Shown: piece after piece, positions 12,301 to 23,700 of the stretch | Layout of the letters: every line of letters begins with the position of its first letter | How positions within the stretch are numbered: the first letter of the stretch is position 1 | NCBI GenBank assembly: GCA_008933995.1 | Contig: WARS01000010.1 | Span: 10,023,001-10,087,000 of the forward strand | Source of the DNA: Datnioides undecimradiatus | Taxonomy: Eukaryota; Chordata; Actinopteri; Lobotiformes; Datnioididae | Length of the DNA: 64,000 bases | Direction of reading: 5' to 3' | Notes under the pieces: generated by a model | Told to the model about the DNA's origin: nothing | What the model saw: the letters and a program-made list of their open reading frames with translations, nothing else | Database searches by the model: none | Made by a program: the position numbers and the translations under genes

Positions 12301-13760
12301 TGAACCTTTAGTTACATTAAGAATGACAAGTGTGCTACACATTAAATGTATAATTGCTTAATTTTTGCCAAAGTTAACAGTATAACTCTCAATAAAGGTA
12401 CACAGAAATGTAGGTGAAGAACAAATCAGAGACAGGAGAGAGTTAACCGTAACATCTCCATGAAATACAACATGTAAGTAAATAAGTACAGTACAGTAGT
12501 AAGTCTGTCACATATAATTTAATCACACTCTAAAACTGCCCGGGTGCCAAGTTACAGAACATACCAACTCTTGCTTAATGTTGCTTCGAGGATCTGGTTG
12601 TGAACTCAGTGGCTACTTGTCATAATCATGAAGTAATGAGGGACTACTTAGTAACTACTCAGTATGATGGATCACTTTACTCGAGGGGACACAAAAAGAG
12701 AACGTAATGATTAAGTAATTAGTAATTAATGAGTCGTCACTAGTTTGTGCCACTAAGCGGCCGGATCACAGTTAATCAGTAGTAACTCATGAAGAAAGTG
12801 GTCATATGTCGATTCACAAACATTTATGAGCTACAGAGTGATTTATTTAACCAGTGTGTCCCAGTCTGTTGTGTAGTGACTCATCGTTATCTACTTTGTA
12901 GTCCTCAAATCACAAGCACAGGAAGGCAGCCAGGTATTAGAAAGCCTTGGCCTCTCAAATGAATGTCTACTGTTGCTGCTAATAAATAGCATTGCATGAA
13001 GGTTGGTGGTGGTAGGCTGACTAGAATGAGAAAAGCTGATGACATGAAAAGGCTCCCATGAGCACTGTGAATGCTCTCAATAAGTAATTTCACCTTGTGT
13101 TGTGCTGAAAACGACCTCTTTTTGAATAAATGTTGAAACAAGTTGCTCACAGGGTTGTCATCATATCGGTTTACTGTGCAGCCTCAGTTATTCAGCCTCT
13201 GCCCAACTCAAAACCTGCTTTTTTTGTTGTTTTTGCAAAAATCTTCACAATTTAAATTTTACATAACTGATGTTGGCACAAAATATAATATATAAAGCTT
13301 AAGAGCAAAATATGCTGTTTAGGACAGCGCTACTGCATTCAGGGAAAATTTACAGACAGCGTGAAGATGAACGTGCCAAAAAGCAGAATTTAATTTTTTA
13401 ATTATCTCAGGCCTTTTCCCTTTAAAACATGCTTTAACACAACTTACTTGAAATTTGATTTTTGGTTTGCTCTTAAAACTTTACTCTAAATATTTACCTT
13501 GCTGTCACACGTGGATCAAACTTGTCTTTATACTTGAGAACTTTGTCCCGATGTTGTCCGTCTCTGAGTGTCTGATGTTGGATGTTTGATGCCAGTTGAC
13601 GATTCTTAACGCTGGTGGGAAACCATGGACCTCTTTGCTTCTCCGGTCGCTTCTTGGGCTCATCGTCATGTGCTTTACGAAAGGCTGCAAGTGATTGCAC
13701 AACACTAACATAGCTCTTCTTAGATGCCTCGGGGAGCACCTTGCTGGTCCCACAGCCCAT
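4207..13760 (-). CDS. pskh1: PSKH-family serine/threonine protein kinase (PSKH1-like), three coding exons
   Basis: Coding exons are 13760-13498, 11919-11193 and 4578-4207, giving 453 residues (human PSKH1 is about 424). The N-terminus [11 protein letters not shown] carries Gly2 and Cys3, the acylation signal that in this family directs the kinase to Golgi and other membranes. The kinase domain runs about 89-367: glycine loop GRGSFSRVV (96-104), lysine K118, helix-C E134, HRD with D209, DFG with D230, then [10 protein letters not shown]. The HRD aspartate is kept, unlike human PSKH2, where it is Asn. The N-lobe is closest to PSKH1 as I recall it, but VLLKKPY and GVIT resemble PSKH2, so a teleost paralogue or pskh2 is possible and the symbol is provisional. 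The activation loop is about 20 residues longer than in PSKH1. The tail (368-453) starts like PSKH1 ([10 protein letters not shown]), then diverges. The family is CaMK-like; its substrates are poorly known. Confidence 0.9.
4663..4679. repeat. (CA)n microsatellite
   Basis: A short uninterrupted dinucleotide run about 85 bp upstream of kinase exon 3, inside intron 2. Confidence 0.9.
5150..6010. promoter_or_regulatory. Candidate conserved non-coding stretch in intron 2
   Basis: The stretch is less AT-rich than its surroundings, free of simple repeats and recognised transposon fragments, and contains several homeodomain-type cores, for example CAATTAGCTCC near 5524 and GACAATTAATCAAG near 5720. 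It has no long ORF. This is what teleost conserved non-coding elements look like, but conservation cannot be judged from one sequence. Confidence 0.25.
7102..7160. repeat. (CAGG)n followed by interrupted (CA)n
   Basis: Six tandem CAGG/GGCA units run into alternating CG and CA dinucleotides. The alternating purine-pyrimidine stretch has Z-DNA potential. Confidence 0.85.
7279..7380. repeat. Polypyrimidine tract
   Basis: About 100 bp of the + strand are almost entirely C and T, so the kinase sense strand here is polypurine. It sits mid-intron, away from any splice site of the gene. Short ORFs through it are a by-product of the low complexity. Confidence 0.8.
7641..7690. repeat. (AC)25 microsatellite
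   Basis: Fifty bases of uninterrupted AC, preceded by CT and CTCA units. It is the longest CA tract in the window. Confidence 0.97.
8293..8611 (+). repeat. Decayed copy of an abundant teleost interspersed repeat with a tRNA-like head
   Basis: The start GTGCCGCAGTGGCTCAGG with GGTTAGCACTGTTA matches the head of a repeat I know from many fish genomes (GGCGCAGTGGTTAGCACTGTTGCC type). The later blocks follow in the expected order: GTGAGTGTTTGTCT, GCCCTGTGATGGCAACCTG, GGTTGCACCC, and CTGCAGCCTGAAATCCTGAA. The middle is shortened and heavily mutated. The short ORFs on both strands here are chance products. Confidence 0.7.
9343..9379. repeat. (GT)n microsatellite
   Basis: Uninterrupted GT run in intron 2. 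Confidence 0.95.
11193..11919 (-). CDS. pskh1: PSKH-like kinase coding exon 2 (most of the kinase domain)
   Basis: The exon follows a pyrimidine-rich acceptor (TTCTGCTCTGTCAG|G) and supplies the last base of Arg88, then Tyr89 to Asp330. It holds the glycine loop, K118, E134, the catalytic HRDLKPEN (207-214), DFG (230-232), the activation segment and APE, then [15 protein letters not shown]. The donor is GAT|GTAAGT at 11193/11192, phase 0. Between DFGLA and CGTPE there are 34 residues against 14 in human PSKH1. A 54-bp in-frame GT-AG segment lies in this insert, but its donor (GTTCCA) is poor and it is shorter than usual vertebrate introns, so I treat the insert as coding. Confidence 0.93.
11920..13497 (-). 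other. Intron 1 of the PSKH-like kinase gene
   Basis: This 1.58-kb intron separates the acylated N-terminal exon from the kinase exon, with phase 2 junctions (AG|G = Arg88). It has no ORF of note. The part at about 12580-12900 is rich in diverged TAACTACTCAGTA-like units and looks like an old repeat. Confidence 0.85.
12580..12900. repeat. Degenerate TAACTACTCAGTA-type repeat
   Basis: Units such as GTGGCTACTTGTCATAATCA, TTAGTAACTACTCAGTATGA and CAGTTAATCAGTAGTAACTC recur at irregular spacing. The block resembles a fish interspersed repeat I recall but cannot name. Boundaries are approximate. Confidence 0.4.
13498..13760 (-). CDS. pskh1: PSKH-like kinase coding exon 1 (N-terminal acylated region)
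   Basis: This exon encodes residues 1-87 plus two bases of codon 88. Two ATGs stand in tandem (13763-13761 and 13760-13758). The second is chosen because it puts Gly at position 2 for N-myristoylation and has the better context (A at -3, G at +4). The stretch from about residue 12 to 75 is basic and of low conservation, and differs from human PSKH1; the exon then ends on the family motif KFDPRVTA. The donor reads AAG|GTAAAT at 13498/13497. Translation stops at once if the donor is ignored, which supports the boundary. Confidence 0.9.
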
Positions 13761-13763
13761 CAT

Positions 13764-13781
13764 TCAGATGCATGAAGCCAT
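13764..13781 (-). promoter_or_regulatory. Five-codon upstream ORF abutting the kinase start codons
   Basis: On the minus strand the sequence ATGGCTTCATGCATCTGA sits directly before the tandem start codons, so its TGA is followed at once by ATGATG. If it is in the mature 5' UTR it could lower translation or drive reinitiation. A pyrimidine-rich run (about 13788-13805 on the minus strand) followed by AG lies just upstream, so the 5' UTR may be joined to a non-coding exon near here; the uORF ATG would still be kept. The sequence is clear; its presence in mRNA and its function are inference. Confidence 0.45.
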
Positions 13782-15935
13782 CTCCATCAAGGGAAAAAAA
13801 GAAAAACCTACATTTGCTATAAACTGAATGTAGCCTGCAAATAAGAATGAAAGACTACATGGAAGCAGCTCTGTTTCTGCAGGAGCGTTCATGCAGGTGT
13901 TGTCTGAGATGTGTTAACAGCAACACCAAGCTCCACCCACCCAGCAGGTTGGAGGCTGCCAGGTGTGTGAATGCACTTACGTGATAGAAGTGTCATGTAA
14001 ACAGACACTGTTTGAAGCCATTGTCAGCCCTCCTACAGTTAATTACCCAATGATCACAACCTGAAGAGGTGAATTGTAAAAGGAAGAACCTGTGATAAGT
14101 TACAGTGGGGCTGGAATCTCTAACCAAAAATAAAAGAAAAAATAAATACACCAATAAAACATTTCTCAAATGATTTTTAAAATGCAGTTTGATCAACTTA
14201 TGGGCTAATTTTTTGGCACTAATTGCCTGTGAGGACCAATTTACTTCAGGCTTCGGTATTAGTGGAATTATTTGGTGAAGCATTCCTTTAATTTTGCATC
14301 CAGCATTTCCAATAAGCACCACAAACCAAGGTAAACTGATATCAGCATGACACAGACAGGATAAATGAGGAAGCCCAGAGCTGTATGGTCTAAACAGAGC
14401 AAGCCTGGACACAAACCTACTCATTCTAAAGAGATACTTATTTCACTAATTTACATTTATCCGCAACATTTAAGGTTATAGATACCACATCCAGCCCCAC
14501 TAGAGGTAGCGTGGTGTGCGTGCCTGTTAGTTTATCTGTTTGCGACTCAGACCCACATGTTGTAACAGAGCAGTACACATGAAATCATTAAATCAGAAAC
14601 CAAACAGGAGACGCAGCAACAGAATCTTGACCCACATTTGATCAGAACTGTCTAGTTTGACAGTTTGATCTTAGACGTCTGAGCCATGTGTTCAGATGCC
14701 GCCTATTCCCCCTTTTCTTTATTGATTATACGATGCTCAGATTTGTTTTGGTTTGAGATGCCGGTGCCCTTGTGCAATATCTAATGGCAGCGAATGTCAT
14801 ATAGAACCTTCTGCACTTTTGGACGGTAATAATATACTTTTTTTTACTGCACTGTATTGATTTTACAGCTGTAGTCACTGCTTAGTTAGCAGATTAAAGG
14901 GATAATCCGGCAATCTGGTACTGCAGCTTTTTAAAGTAATCTTTCTGAAAAGAGAAAGAAAAATCAAGTCATGCCGCTTCTAAATAAATGATCCCCGCTC
15001 TGCTGTCACACTAAAACACTAAAATAGTTACATTTATCTTCAGTTCAAATCAATTACTGGTAGATTTTTGGTAATGAACTCCTTCAGGCTGGACCAAACG
15101 ACCTTGGAACTGCTCACACGTATTTTTATTTTGTGTCTGCTATGGAGACAAAGCACCTCCATATAAATCATCCACTCAAAGTGACGCTAGTAACATGATG
15201 GTCTCATCCTCACAACTGCGGTTAGATTTGGGCTTATTACAGCAAACCCTGTTACATTTATATCACATTTGCTGTTATAAAAGTGAAATACAGCACGCTA
15301 GCTTATGTAATTGATTTTGTCCCCACTGTATTTGTTACTGTTTGCAGATTGTGCCTCATTGTGTCAGGAACTAATGCACAGTGTGTTCATTGTATTGTTT
15401 GTATTGTTGGCGACAGTGTGTCATATAGTGTTCCTGTCAAGCCCGTGACTAGTGCTAAGCTACTTTTTCTATTTTCTGCATTATGTTGTGCTGCTGTCAT
15501 CATGTGTCCATAATCTTCAGAGAACGGAGGAGGGAAGGGAAAAGAAAAATAACACCCAGCCTCCTCTCCCTGCCTGAATCTGCCCTGCACATTGTTTAAA
15601 AGAGCTAAACCTTGCAAAAACTGAAGATGCCACGAAAACATGCGCATATTTATTCATATGAGACTGCGAAGAGGAAACAAGGGATCAAAAAGAGGGAAGG
15701 AGCACATTTCTACCACAGGTAGCGCGCTATACGCAAAGTCTAAATTATTCTTTTTCACTTGAGCAGTGCAGAAATAATGTGGTTATATGAGGTTTGTATA
15801 ATGAGTTCATGGTTATGAATACATTGTGCAGCATGTGTGTGTTTTTAGGGGGATTTCCAAAACCTGTTTCCAAAACAAGGTATATTGAAAATGTCCTATA
15901 GGATTAAAATGTATAACACATTAAATGGATAACGG

Positions 15936-15966
<31 letters not shown>

Positions 15967-17252
15967 TACATATATTTTTTGTTTTAGTTCCGTTTTAATC
16001 CGAGGTCTTTTGGCTCATTTTCTTTTGTTGAAGTTTCACTTTCTGTGACGTTTGGTAAGTGGTCCTCGTGCTAACTCCCTTTCCTCTTCTCATCTTCTTG
16101 TATTTATTGTTACTGCGCGAGGAAAATGCAACCATTTTCCCGTGTGCCAGGAGGATTATTCCCACGAAAGGCACAGCAGATGCCGAGTGTTCAGGAGCAG
16201 CAAATGGAAAACGCGGGAGAGGTTTAATCGCTATTGTGTTGCATCCATTGGCAGTTAAGAGTGGGGAAATGTTTATTTATATGAAAATGTCATAGATGCT
16301 TTTATACTTTGCTGTGTCTTTTCAGAGCTGTAAATTGTGTTGTCATTGAGCTGAGAAGCAAGCTTCATCATCAGTTGCTTGTCTGCTTTTTTTTTTTTTT
16401 TTTTTCCCCCAGCAGAACCAAAGGGGATGCTGGGCCTATCAGTCTGTTCTGCTGTCACACACTGTCTATGCCTTCTCAAAGGACTGCAAAAACACATACA
16501 CACACACACAGAAAGAGGAAGACACAGAACCCCCACACCCCCATACACAGGCACAAAGAGCCAACAGAGGATAGACATCACATCAGCACTGAGGTGGTAA
16601 ATCGCCCTTCAGAAGCCTTCCTCAAGGGAGTCAGCAGTTCAGCGTTTATCGAACCACTATCTGATTACTAAAAGGCTGTCCTCGGTTATAAATGAACCCG
16701 CAACATGTGTGTGGTATTGGTAACACCGGGGCCTTGGGAGTAAAAGCCATTATGGGCTGCTGTGAATCAGTTTAGGCCAGAGGAGCGGTCAGAGCGCAGC
16801 TGCCACTTGCCAGTCAGTTCATTACTGTTGTTATTGTAGTCAGAGGATGTGATACCTGTGTGTGAGAGGAAAGGACTTGGAGCTAGAGCAAACCAAGAGC
16901 TGCGGATTGAAGTGGCTCACAAGCATAGCCGAGTACAAAGGTCGCCAAAGAGCTGTTGTTTCTAGGTTGATATAATTACAAGTAAAAAGTTGGGTTTGAA
17001 AAGAGAAAACACTTCACTTAACACTAACTTGGAAAATGTGAACTTTAGGTGGGAGAGCCAGTATAGAGCCTATTCTGGTGTGTACTTAACATCACAGCAG
17101 GGCAGACTGGAAACGGCATCTTTAGAAAAAGCTTTATTTAATTAGAGTTCCCTGTGTTGCCTTGCCTGAGACCCTAATCGTCGGTATAATGACACACTAA
17201 AAGTACGTGTTTGAAGTATACTTTGAAATCATAATGCCACAGCATTCGGTTA
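13782..17252. other. Upstream flank of the kinase gene, no gene seen
   Basis: This should contain the promoter and any non-coding first exon of the kinase gene, but I see no CpG-dense promoter or clear core elements. It holds a (TA)n run at about 15940-15966, a T15 tract near 16388 and a short (CA)n near 16500. Short ORFs have no recognisable content. Confidence 0.5.
15940..15966. repeat. (TA)n microsatellite
   Basis: Pure TA alternation followed by TTACATATAT, prone to cruciform formation and length change. Confidence 0.9.
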
Positions 17253-17475
17253 CATTTCAGACAACGTGCCTCAACTTGGTGGCAAACTTTCAGGATGACA
17301 GTGGCCCCCAACACAGGTGCGGTTTTCCTGTTTTGGTGGGGAAGAACTTGTCTGCTCAGAGTCCTGATGACAACCACATCAAACCACCTCTGGGATGAAT
17401 TGAAATGTCACCTGCGAGCCACAGTTTCTCACTCGACAGCAGTGCCTGACTTCACTGACGCCTCCAAATTTGATT
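17253..17475 (+). pseudogene. Decayed Tc1/mariner transposase fragment (C-terminal catalytic part)
   Basis: Blocks line up in order with a common fish Tc1-like transposase: TTCAGACAACGTGCCTCAAC and TTGGTGGCAAACTTTCAGG, then GATGACAGTGGCCCCC (the D-N/S-A-P box with the second catalytic Asp), a gap, then GAACTTGTCTGCTCAGAGTC (the L-x-W-P-A-Q-S-P region), and HLWDELKCHLRA with VPDFTDA. An internal deletion removes most of the D-to-E spacer, and there are frameshifts. No terminal repeats are evident nearby. It is unrelated in sequence to the complete element at 27180-28706. Confidence 0.75.
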
Positions 17476-20400
17476 GAGTGGAGAGGCTCATTTTAACAGA
17501 CGGATGTTTATGGTTTTGGATGAAGACGTATTATTGTGAGGGAAACACCGAATCCATGTAATATTTTAGAAATCTGGGGATTTGGATTTGGATTTTTCAT
17601 GCATGAAAACTGGATTATTTCATCAACAGAGATCTAGAATAAAGAAAAATGAAAGAGTACCTTAAATAGAGCCTTGTGGTACTCCGCAGAAGAACTAAGC
17701 CAGTCTGGATGATGATTACGTTACGATTTTTCACGTTACGTGTGAATGTAAACGCTGCACTCTGTGTTTGCTCTCTACAAACAGACACTGCACTGATGTT
17801 AAACACTGCTCCTCTTGACTGAATGTTGCACAGAAAAAGCAGAGATCTTAACCAGCCTAGTCACGTCATATGAACGCAACAGATAAGTACATTAGCTTCG
17901 ACGTCACCTGTAAGCGTGTCAGTGCTCAGATCGTGCTCTAGATATCCTTCACACACCTGTGTAGCATTCTTACCAGCCTGGGTTTTCATTCTGTATCATG
18001 TCCTGAAATCCTGTGCACACCACATAAGCGCATCCAGAGAGGCCATGCCCGGACAGATAAAATAACACTGCTGCTCAACCTCCGAGATTTGCTCAGCCAT
18101 CCGTGATGGCCCAAGTCCCCTTGTGACCTCTGTCATCCGCATTGAGCCCATGTGCAGCATTATCCGGCCGATTAATTAAACTAATCCGCGATTCATCAAT
18201 GGAATGCTGGCCTGTAATTGTTGTTTTGCAGTGGGATACAAATAAGAGCTGGACACAAGAAGTATGTTTGCTTATTACAGGCGGTTGAGGGCATGAGAAA
18301 TCAATGCTTGAGGAGAATACTTGTTTTTTTTTTTTTGTTTTTTTTTTGGTGTCAGGGCATTTAAACGCAGGACACTTTAATACAACACTGTGGAATGAGC
18401 CCTGACTGCATACAGCAATAAAGCAGGGCCGCTCAGCACAATGGTAGCAAAACAAAACTAATTACAGTGACAAGTGAGGCAGGCGCCAGGTCTGTCAACA
18501 GAGGGGGAGGATGCTACATCTCCCAAAGGCAGGACCCTTTGGGACGGCTGACGGATACTCTAATTTTCTTTTCTGTGAAGAGCTCGGAGGTGGCCGGGGG
18601 ACGAGGCACGCCAGACAAATTGTCTGTGACGTCTTGATTGAACAAATCATGAACGTCGCGCGAGTTGGCAAAATTGGATTCAGCTGACAGATACAGTCAC
18701 CTGGCCAGGCAGCGTGCTGATGTCATGGACTCACATGTGTAATTAATGAAGAGGTCTCCTAATTACTCTTTAGCAGACAGAGAGATAAAGAAAAACAGGC
18801 GAGGGAGGATCAAGTGGTCTAATAACTCTGATTTTGAAGAGCTGCCGCGCTGTGTCTTGTAGAGAAATAGAGCCAGCCATATCCTGGGCAGTCCCTGCAG
18901 AGATGATTCACCCACCCCTTAAATTAAAAGCCTAAGTAAAATAAATAATGATGTGGGTAATTATGCCTTAACCCAACATGTTGCTTAACAATTTGCCATG
19001 ACTGGGAGGAAGAGTTATCTCTTCTGTATTGATACAAATTATTTGACATTTTAGACAGAGCTTTTCAGAATTTACAACCTGACCTATGAGAGAAGTTTAC
19101 TTCCAAAGGCTCTTAGGTGTTTCTCTCTCCGTCACTCAGAGAGCACAGCTTCTAACCATCAGACCTGACCTTTAAAATCACCTGGTGGCAAGGGTAAAGC
19201 GTTCTATCTCTTCCTCAAATAAAGACTATGACAGAATGTGTGCACATTTCTCAGGGGACACATACCGTCCCTGACCAAAAAAAAAAAAAAAAAGCATCCC
19301 ATGCATGAAATGAATGTTTTTAAGTTTTAAATGCCCAGAAAGCCAGTTTATCACTGAAGCTGATGCTTATGCTCGACCTTGGAGAGGTGGAACCAGCAAC
19401 CGCATGCTCCGTTTTGTAGCTGCTCTGGGAGCTTTTGATCGTATCGTATGTTCTTCATCATGGAAAACATGGCAAAGTGTTCAAAATGGAAATCTGAGCA
19501 CACCGAACTTTAGCCAATTGCTGAGACCATGTGATATGATCGCAGGCTCTAGAACTGCTACTGAATGGACTAAGTGTGGTCAGACTGGGTTCTGAACAAT
19601 TCATCACATGTGAAATGCTGTTTTTTTATTACATTACACATGTTGAATATGTAATAAATTCATATATCCTTTATAAGAGGCAGGATAACTGTAAAAATAT
19701 AAATTAAAATAAATTCATCAACCTTAAGAAATATAATGTACGTTTTATAACATTTGACTGGGATTTGAATTTATATTAAATATTTGGCAAGTTTCAAGGG
19801 AGTAATTAACATAAGGAGTGTGACAATATGGATATCACCTTAGAAATGGTGACACAATAATAATATATAATGAGGAATGTATTATATGTATTATAATGCA
19901 TACAAATGTGGCAACGATTTCAAAAGATCTGACATATACTTTCACAAACTAAATGCCGAAAGTGAGTCATTTTAAGGCTCGCGCTTACAGAATAGTTATG
20001 CTGGTGGGGATAGACTCATCCTCACTTTTGAAATATTGACTGATAAATTTGAGGAAGCAACATTTTTCTCAAACAGATATATTGCGTTTTTATGGGAGAA
20101 GTCTTCAATTATTTAGTCACCCAGTGGCAGAAACTTCAGAGTTTGAAGTGATGGAAATCTAATATCTGTATCCCATCCATCAAGCCTTGAGGGAAGGTAT
20201 TCAAACGGAGGATTTGCTTCCAAGAGACGAGCACACACACTCCTCTCACCATGAACACCGAAATTTAATTTGAAAATGGGCAGAAGGATTATTCTCATTA
20301 TCCTGCTCCCAGACACTCATTTTTAAATGACAGACAGAAATATGCAAGTGGCTGTAATTATATTGCGAGTGCAGAAAGGTTTTTCTTTTTTCCCCCTCGT

Positions 20401-20673
20401 CCTTTGATTGTACCGGTGGTTTTTAGGCGGTGTTATTGGTCACTGCAAGGGAGTTTAATCAACCAGGCATTCATTTTCATATTAGCACCTCAGAATAACA
20501 CAGACAGGATTCTGAATGCAGGTTGATTATTGGTGTGATTATCTGTTTTTATAGCGAATCTTGAAGAGCAGCGACAACATTGGGAATGCATGTGCGACTG
20601 CGGGTGCACTATGAACCAGGAAAGTTAGGATTTGAGTTTTTATACCAAAAGTTTATAGAACTTTTTCTCACCA

Positions 20674-20704
<31 letters not shown>

Positions 20705-23700
20705 GGGGCTCTCCTTCAATGCAAGTATCACATTGATCAAGATGCACCCAGCTGCGCTGATAATTCCTGTAAAGAGCACAGAAAGCTGTGCTTTAGTGTT
20801 GCCATGCCAACATCAACTGGGGAGCTATTCAGTAATCGCTCTTGCTTTCACTTGTTTCATTTTGCTTAAAGGAAAAAAGTCCCAGTCCCAGTCTGTACAC
20901 ATGCATTTCTAGATTTGTTATGAAACCCCCTCAGGATGTTCTTTGAAAGGAACATCTCATTTTTTATGAACTTAGTAATTTCATAATTCGCCTATCACTC
21001 CAACTGGTTATTCAATTTACTCACCAGCATCGCAGCAAGCAGCACAAGCGACCTGAAGTAAGATGGCTTTCAGAAAAAGGGAAGTAAATTCAAAAGTAAA
21101 CATAAATTATTAGTCTTGTTGTCCACATAAACATCCATTAGAATTTGCGAAGAAGCTTCCTGTTTTAACTGTGACCTGCTACACATCACGCAGATATCCA
21201 AACATCTGGCTTAAAAAGAAGGAAGATGATGACATGATCAACAACATAGGAATGAAGGTAGAGAAGAAGGGAATCATTTTTCTGCACAAAATTGTTTATT
21301 TTCTTCATAATTTTATGTATGGTGTCAGTCAGGACACCAATTTGGTCCAGAATGCAAGATCTCATAAACTTTGACTGGACTGGCATGAAGGTACACATTT
21401 ATGTGGCACTAGAGGATGTATATGAATATGACTTTGGTGGTTAAGGTGAGTATACACCGAAGATTCTCGATGACCTGCCAGTTTGTGACTAGATGAGAAA
21501 GAAAATACTTTCAATTAAATTCTATTTTCCTTGATATTCACTGTAGAGGGAATTGATTCTTTCTTCCTACTGAAAGCTTTCAATTCTCCAGAAGAGGTGT
21601 TATCACCGTGGTAACAAATTTACAGGATGGATAGTCCACTTTGACACTGTTATACTGGACACGTGCCACCTGACAGGCTGGGTCACAGGGACGCTATCAC
21701 CAGCTGGATTGTAGCTCAGATGAGGCAGGTTTTACAGCTTTTCTCTATGGTGGTCTAATACGGTTTCATCATTCTTGAGCTTCAAAGTCTTCATCAAAAA
21801 TCTCTCATAAGTCTATTAAAATTTAACTTTGATATCCCAAAAAACAAAACATGGGAAATTTACTATGCTTAATTTTCCTGGAAATGCGTAAAAAGATGTC
21901 AGACCAAACTTCATTTAAAAATCTGCTAAATTAATTCTGCCCCATTTATTGCAAAAAGCTTTAAGCTACATAACATGATAATGATAATAGTTGGAAGCTC
22001 TTACTGATGACTGCCTGCTCATTTACACCAACCATCTCAGGATGGTTCAGGCCAGCATGGGGGTCCACCTCAGGGTCCCTCTGAACCTTGATGTTCCACT
22101 CTGGGTGGTGCAGTCCTTTCACAGTGACCTGACTAAATGCAAGCCTGAAACATCCTACATCCAGTGCTGAGGGCTTCTTTCCACTCCTCTGGCAGGGGCA
22201 GCATGTGGGTCAAATATAGCCGACTTTAACTTGCTCTCTGGAAGAAGACCATGCTGCTTTTCTTGCTTTCCTAACAACATATCTAGCTGGGCAGGGATTC
22301 AGCCAGGTCCTCCACATGCAGTCCAACTACAGCAATCGCTTGGACTTGATGGCCTAAGGCGTTCCACGGCTGATACTAACTTCTGTGCAACCCGGGGTGA
22401 AGAAACCAGAGAAGCCAGTGAACCACCAAGTGCAAGGCTCACACTAATCTTCAAAGCAAATGTGCTTATTTCCTTTGAAAGTTATGATAAATAGGCCAAT
22501 TATTTAGGATAACCTACATATCTTTATGCTTCAGTAGGCCCAGTTTGGCATTTCTGACTGGCTGCTGTTTGTGATCAATAGCAAGGTCTAATTAAAGTTT
22601 GGATGTTAAATGACTAACCACTTCATTTGTTTAACACTAATAAAATAGAATATCTAATTACATGTCTTTTCTGCTGCCTGGGAAACTAATGAGAATGGTA
22701 TTCCAACTGTCCAGTTTCATAAAATCTGTTATTTGGCATTCACCAACATGCTTTTATAATGAACCATCACAGAATAATAATCAACATTAATATTCAGGCG
22801 AGATAATTAGCCTACGTTTTATTTGATGGGGGGCAGTTAACGACCTGGACAGTGGTCAGAAAATGTTGAGACCCACTCTGCGGGATGAATCTGGGTTTGA
22901 GCAACTAATGAATGGATTTCTAAGATGCACATTCATGCTCCCTCAAAACTGTAAAAACCTTGGCGATCCCTTAACCTGACTTCTCAACTTTTGCAAATTT
23001 GGGCCATCAGGAAGCATCAGGTCAAATTTTTAATTGCTTGAATTGTTTGGTTTGTAACTTATGAAAATCATTGACACTCTCAGCTGTACTTTAGTGACAG
23101 TTTTTTGTGAAATATCAAGTTTTACCTCTTCAGGTCTCTAAACTATTGCAATATTACAAAGGGACATTTGGTAGAACTGCGCATACACATGTGCAAACTG
23201 TGACAGCCTAGTAAATTGCATTGCTCTAAAAGGGTCTCAAGCCATAAAGTTTGTGAGCCACTGATTCAGATGAAATGGCTAACTTCTGAACCCTCACGTC
23301 ACTTGGGGTCTTCATCGGATGGCTGCGTCTATATCAATGTTACCAAAGATAAAAACAAGAATGATTTTAGAGTAAAATGTTATTATATGATTACTGAAAC
23401 CATGAAAATACAAAACTGAACTTTGCTTACAAGTTTTCTGCTGTTGAGTGGTCACAAACTTTTCAGCTGCTTCATTGTTATTTTTGACTCCCATTGTATT
23501 TTCAGTGTATCACATTTTCAAGGTTATACACCAACAAGAAATGGGACAGAAACACAGCTGGGATTCAACAATGCAACCACAGGAGTTTTGCAAATGAGGA
23601 CTTTGTCACCTCATCAAACTGAACCGAAAAGGAAATCACAAAAAAAAAAAAGGTATGCATCTTCCTAAACCTGCTCTTTCTTTTAAGTTTTGCCATTTCT

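Noticed and set aside
16032-16043. AGTTTCACTTTC, an interferon-response-like motif
   Set aside because: A single short match with the last consensus position missing and no gene start beside it.
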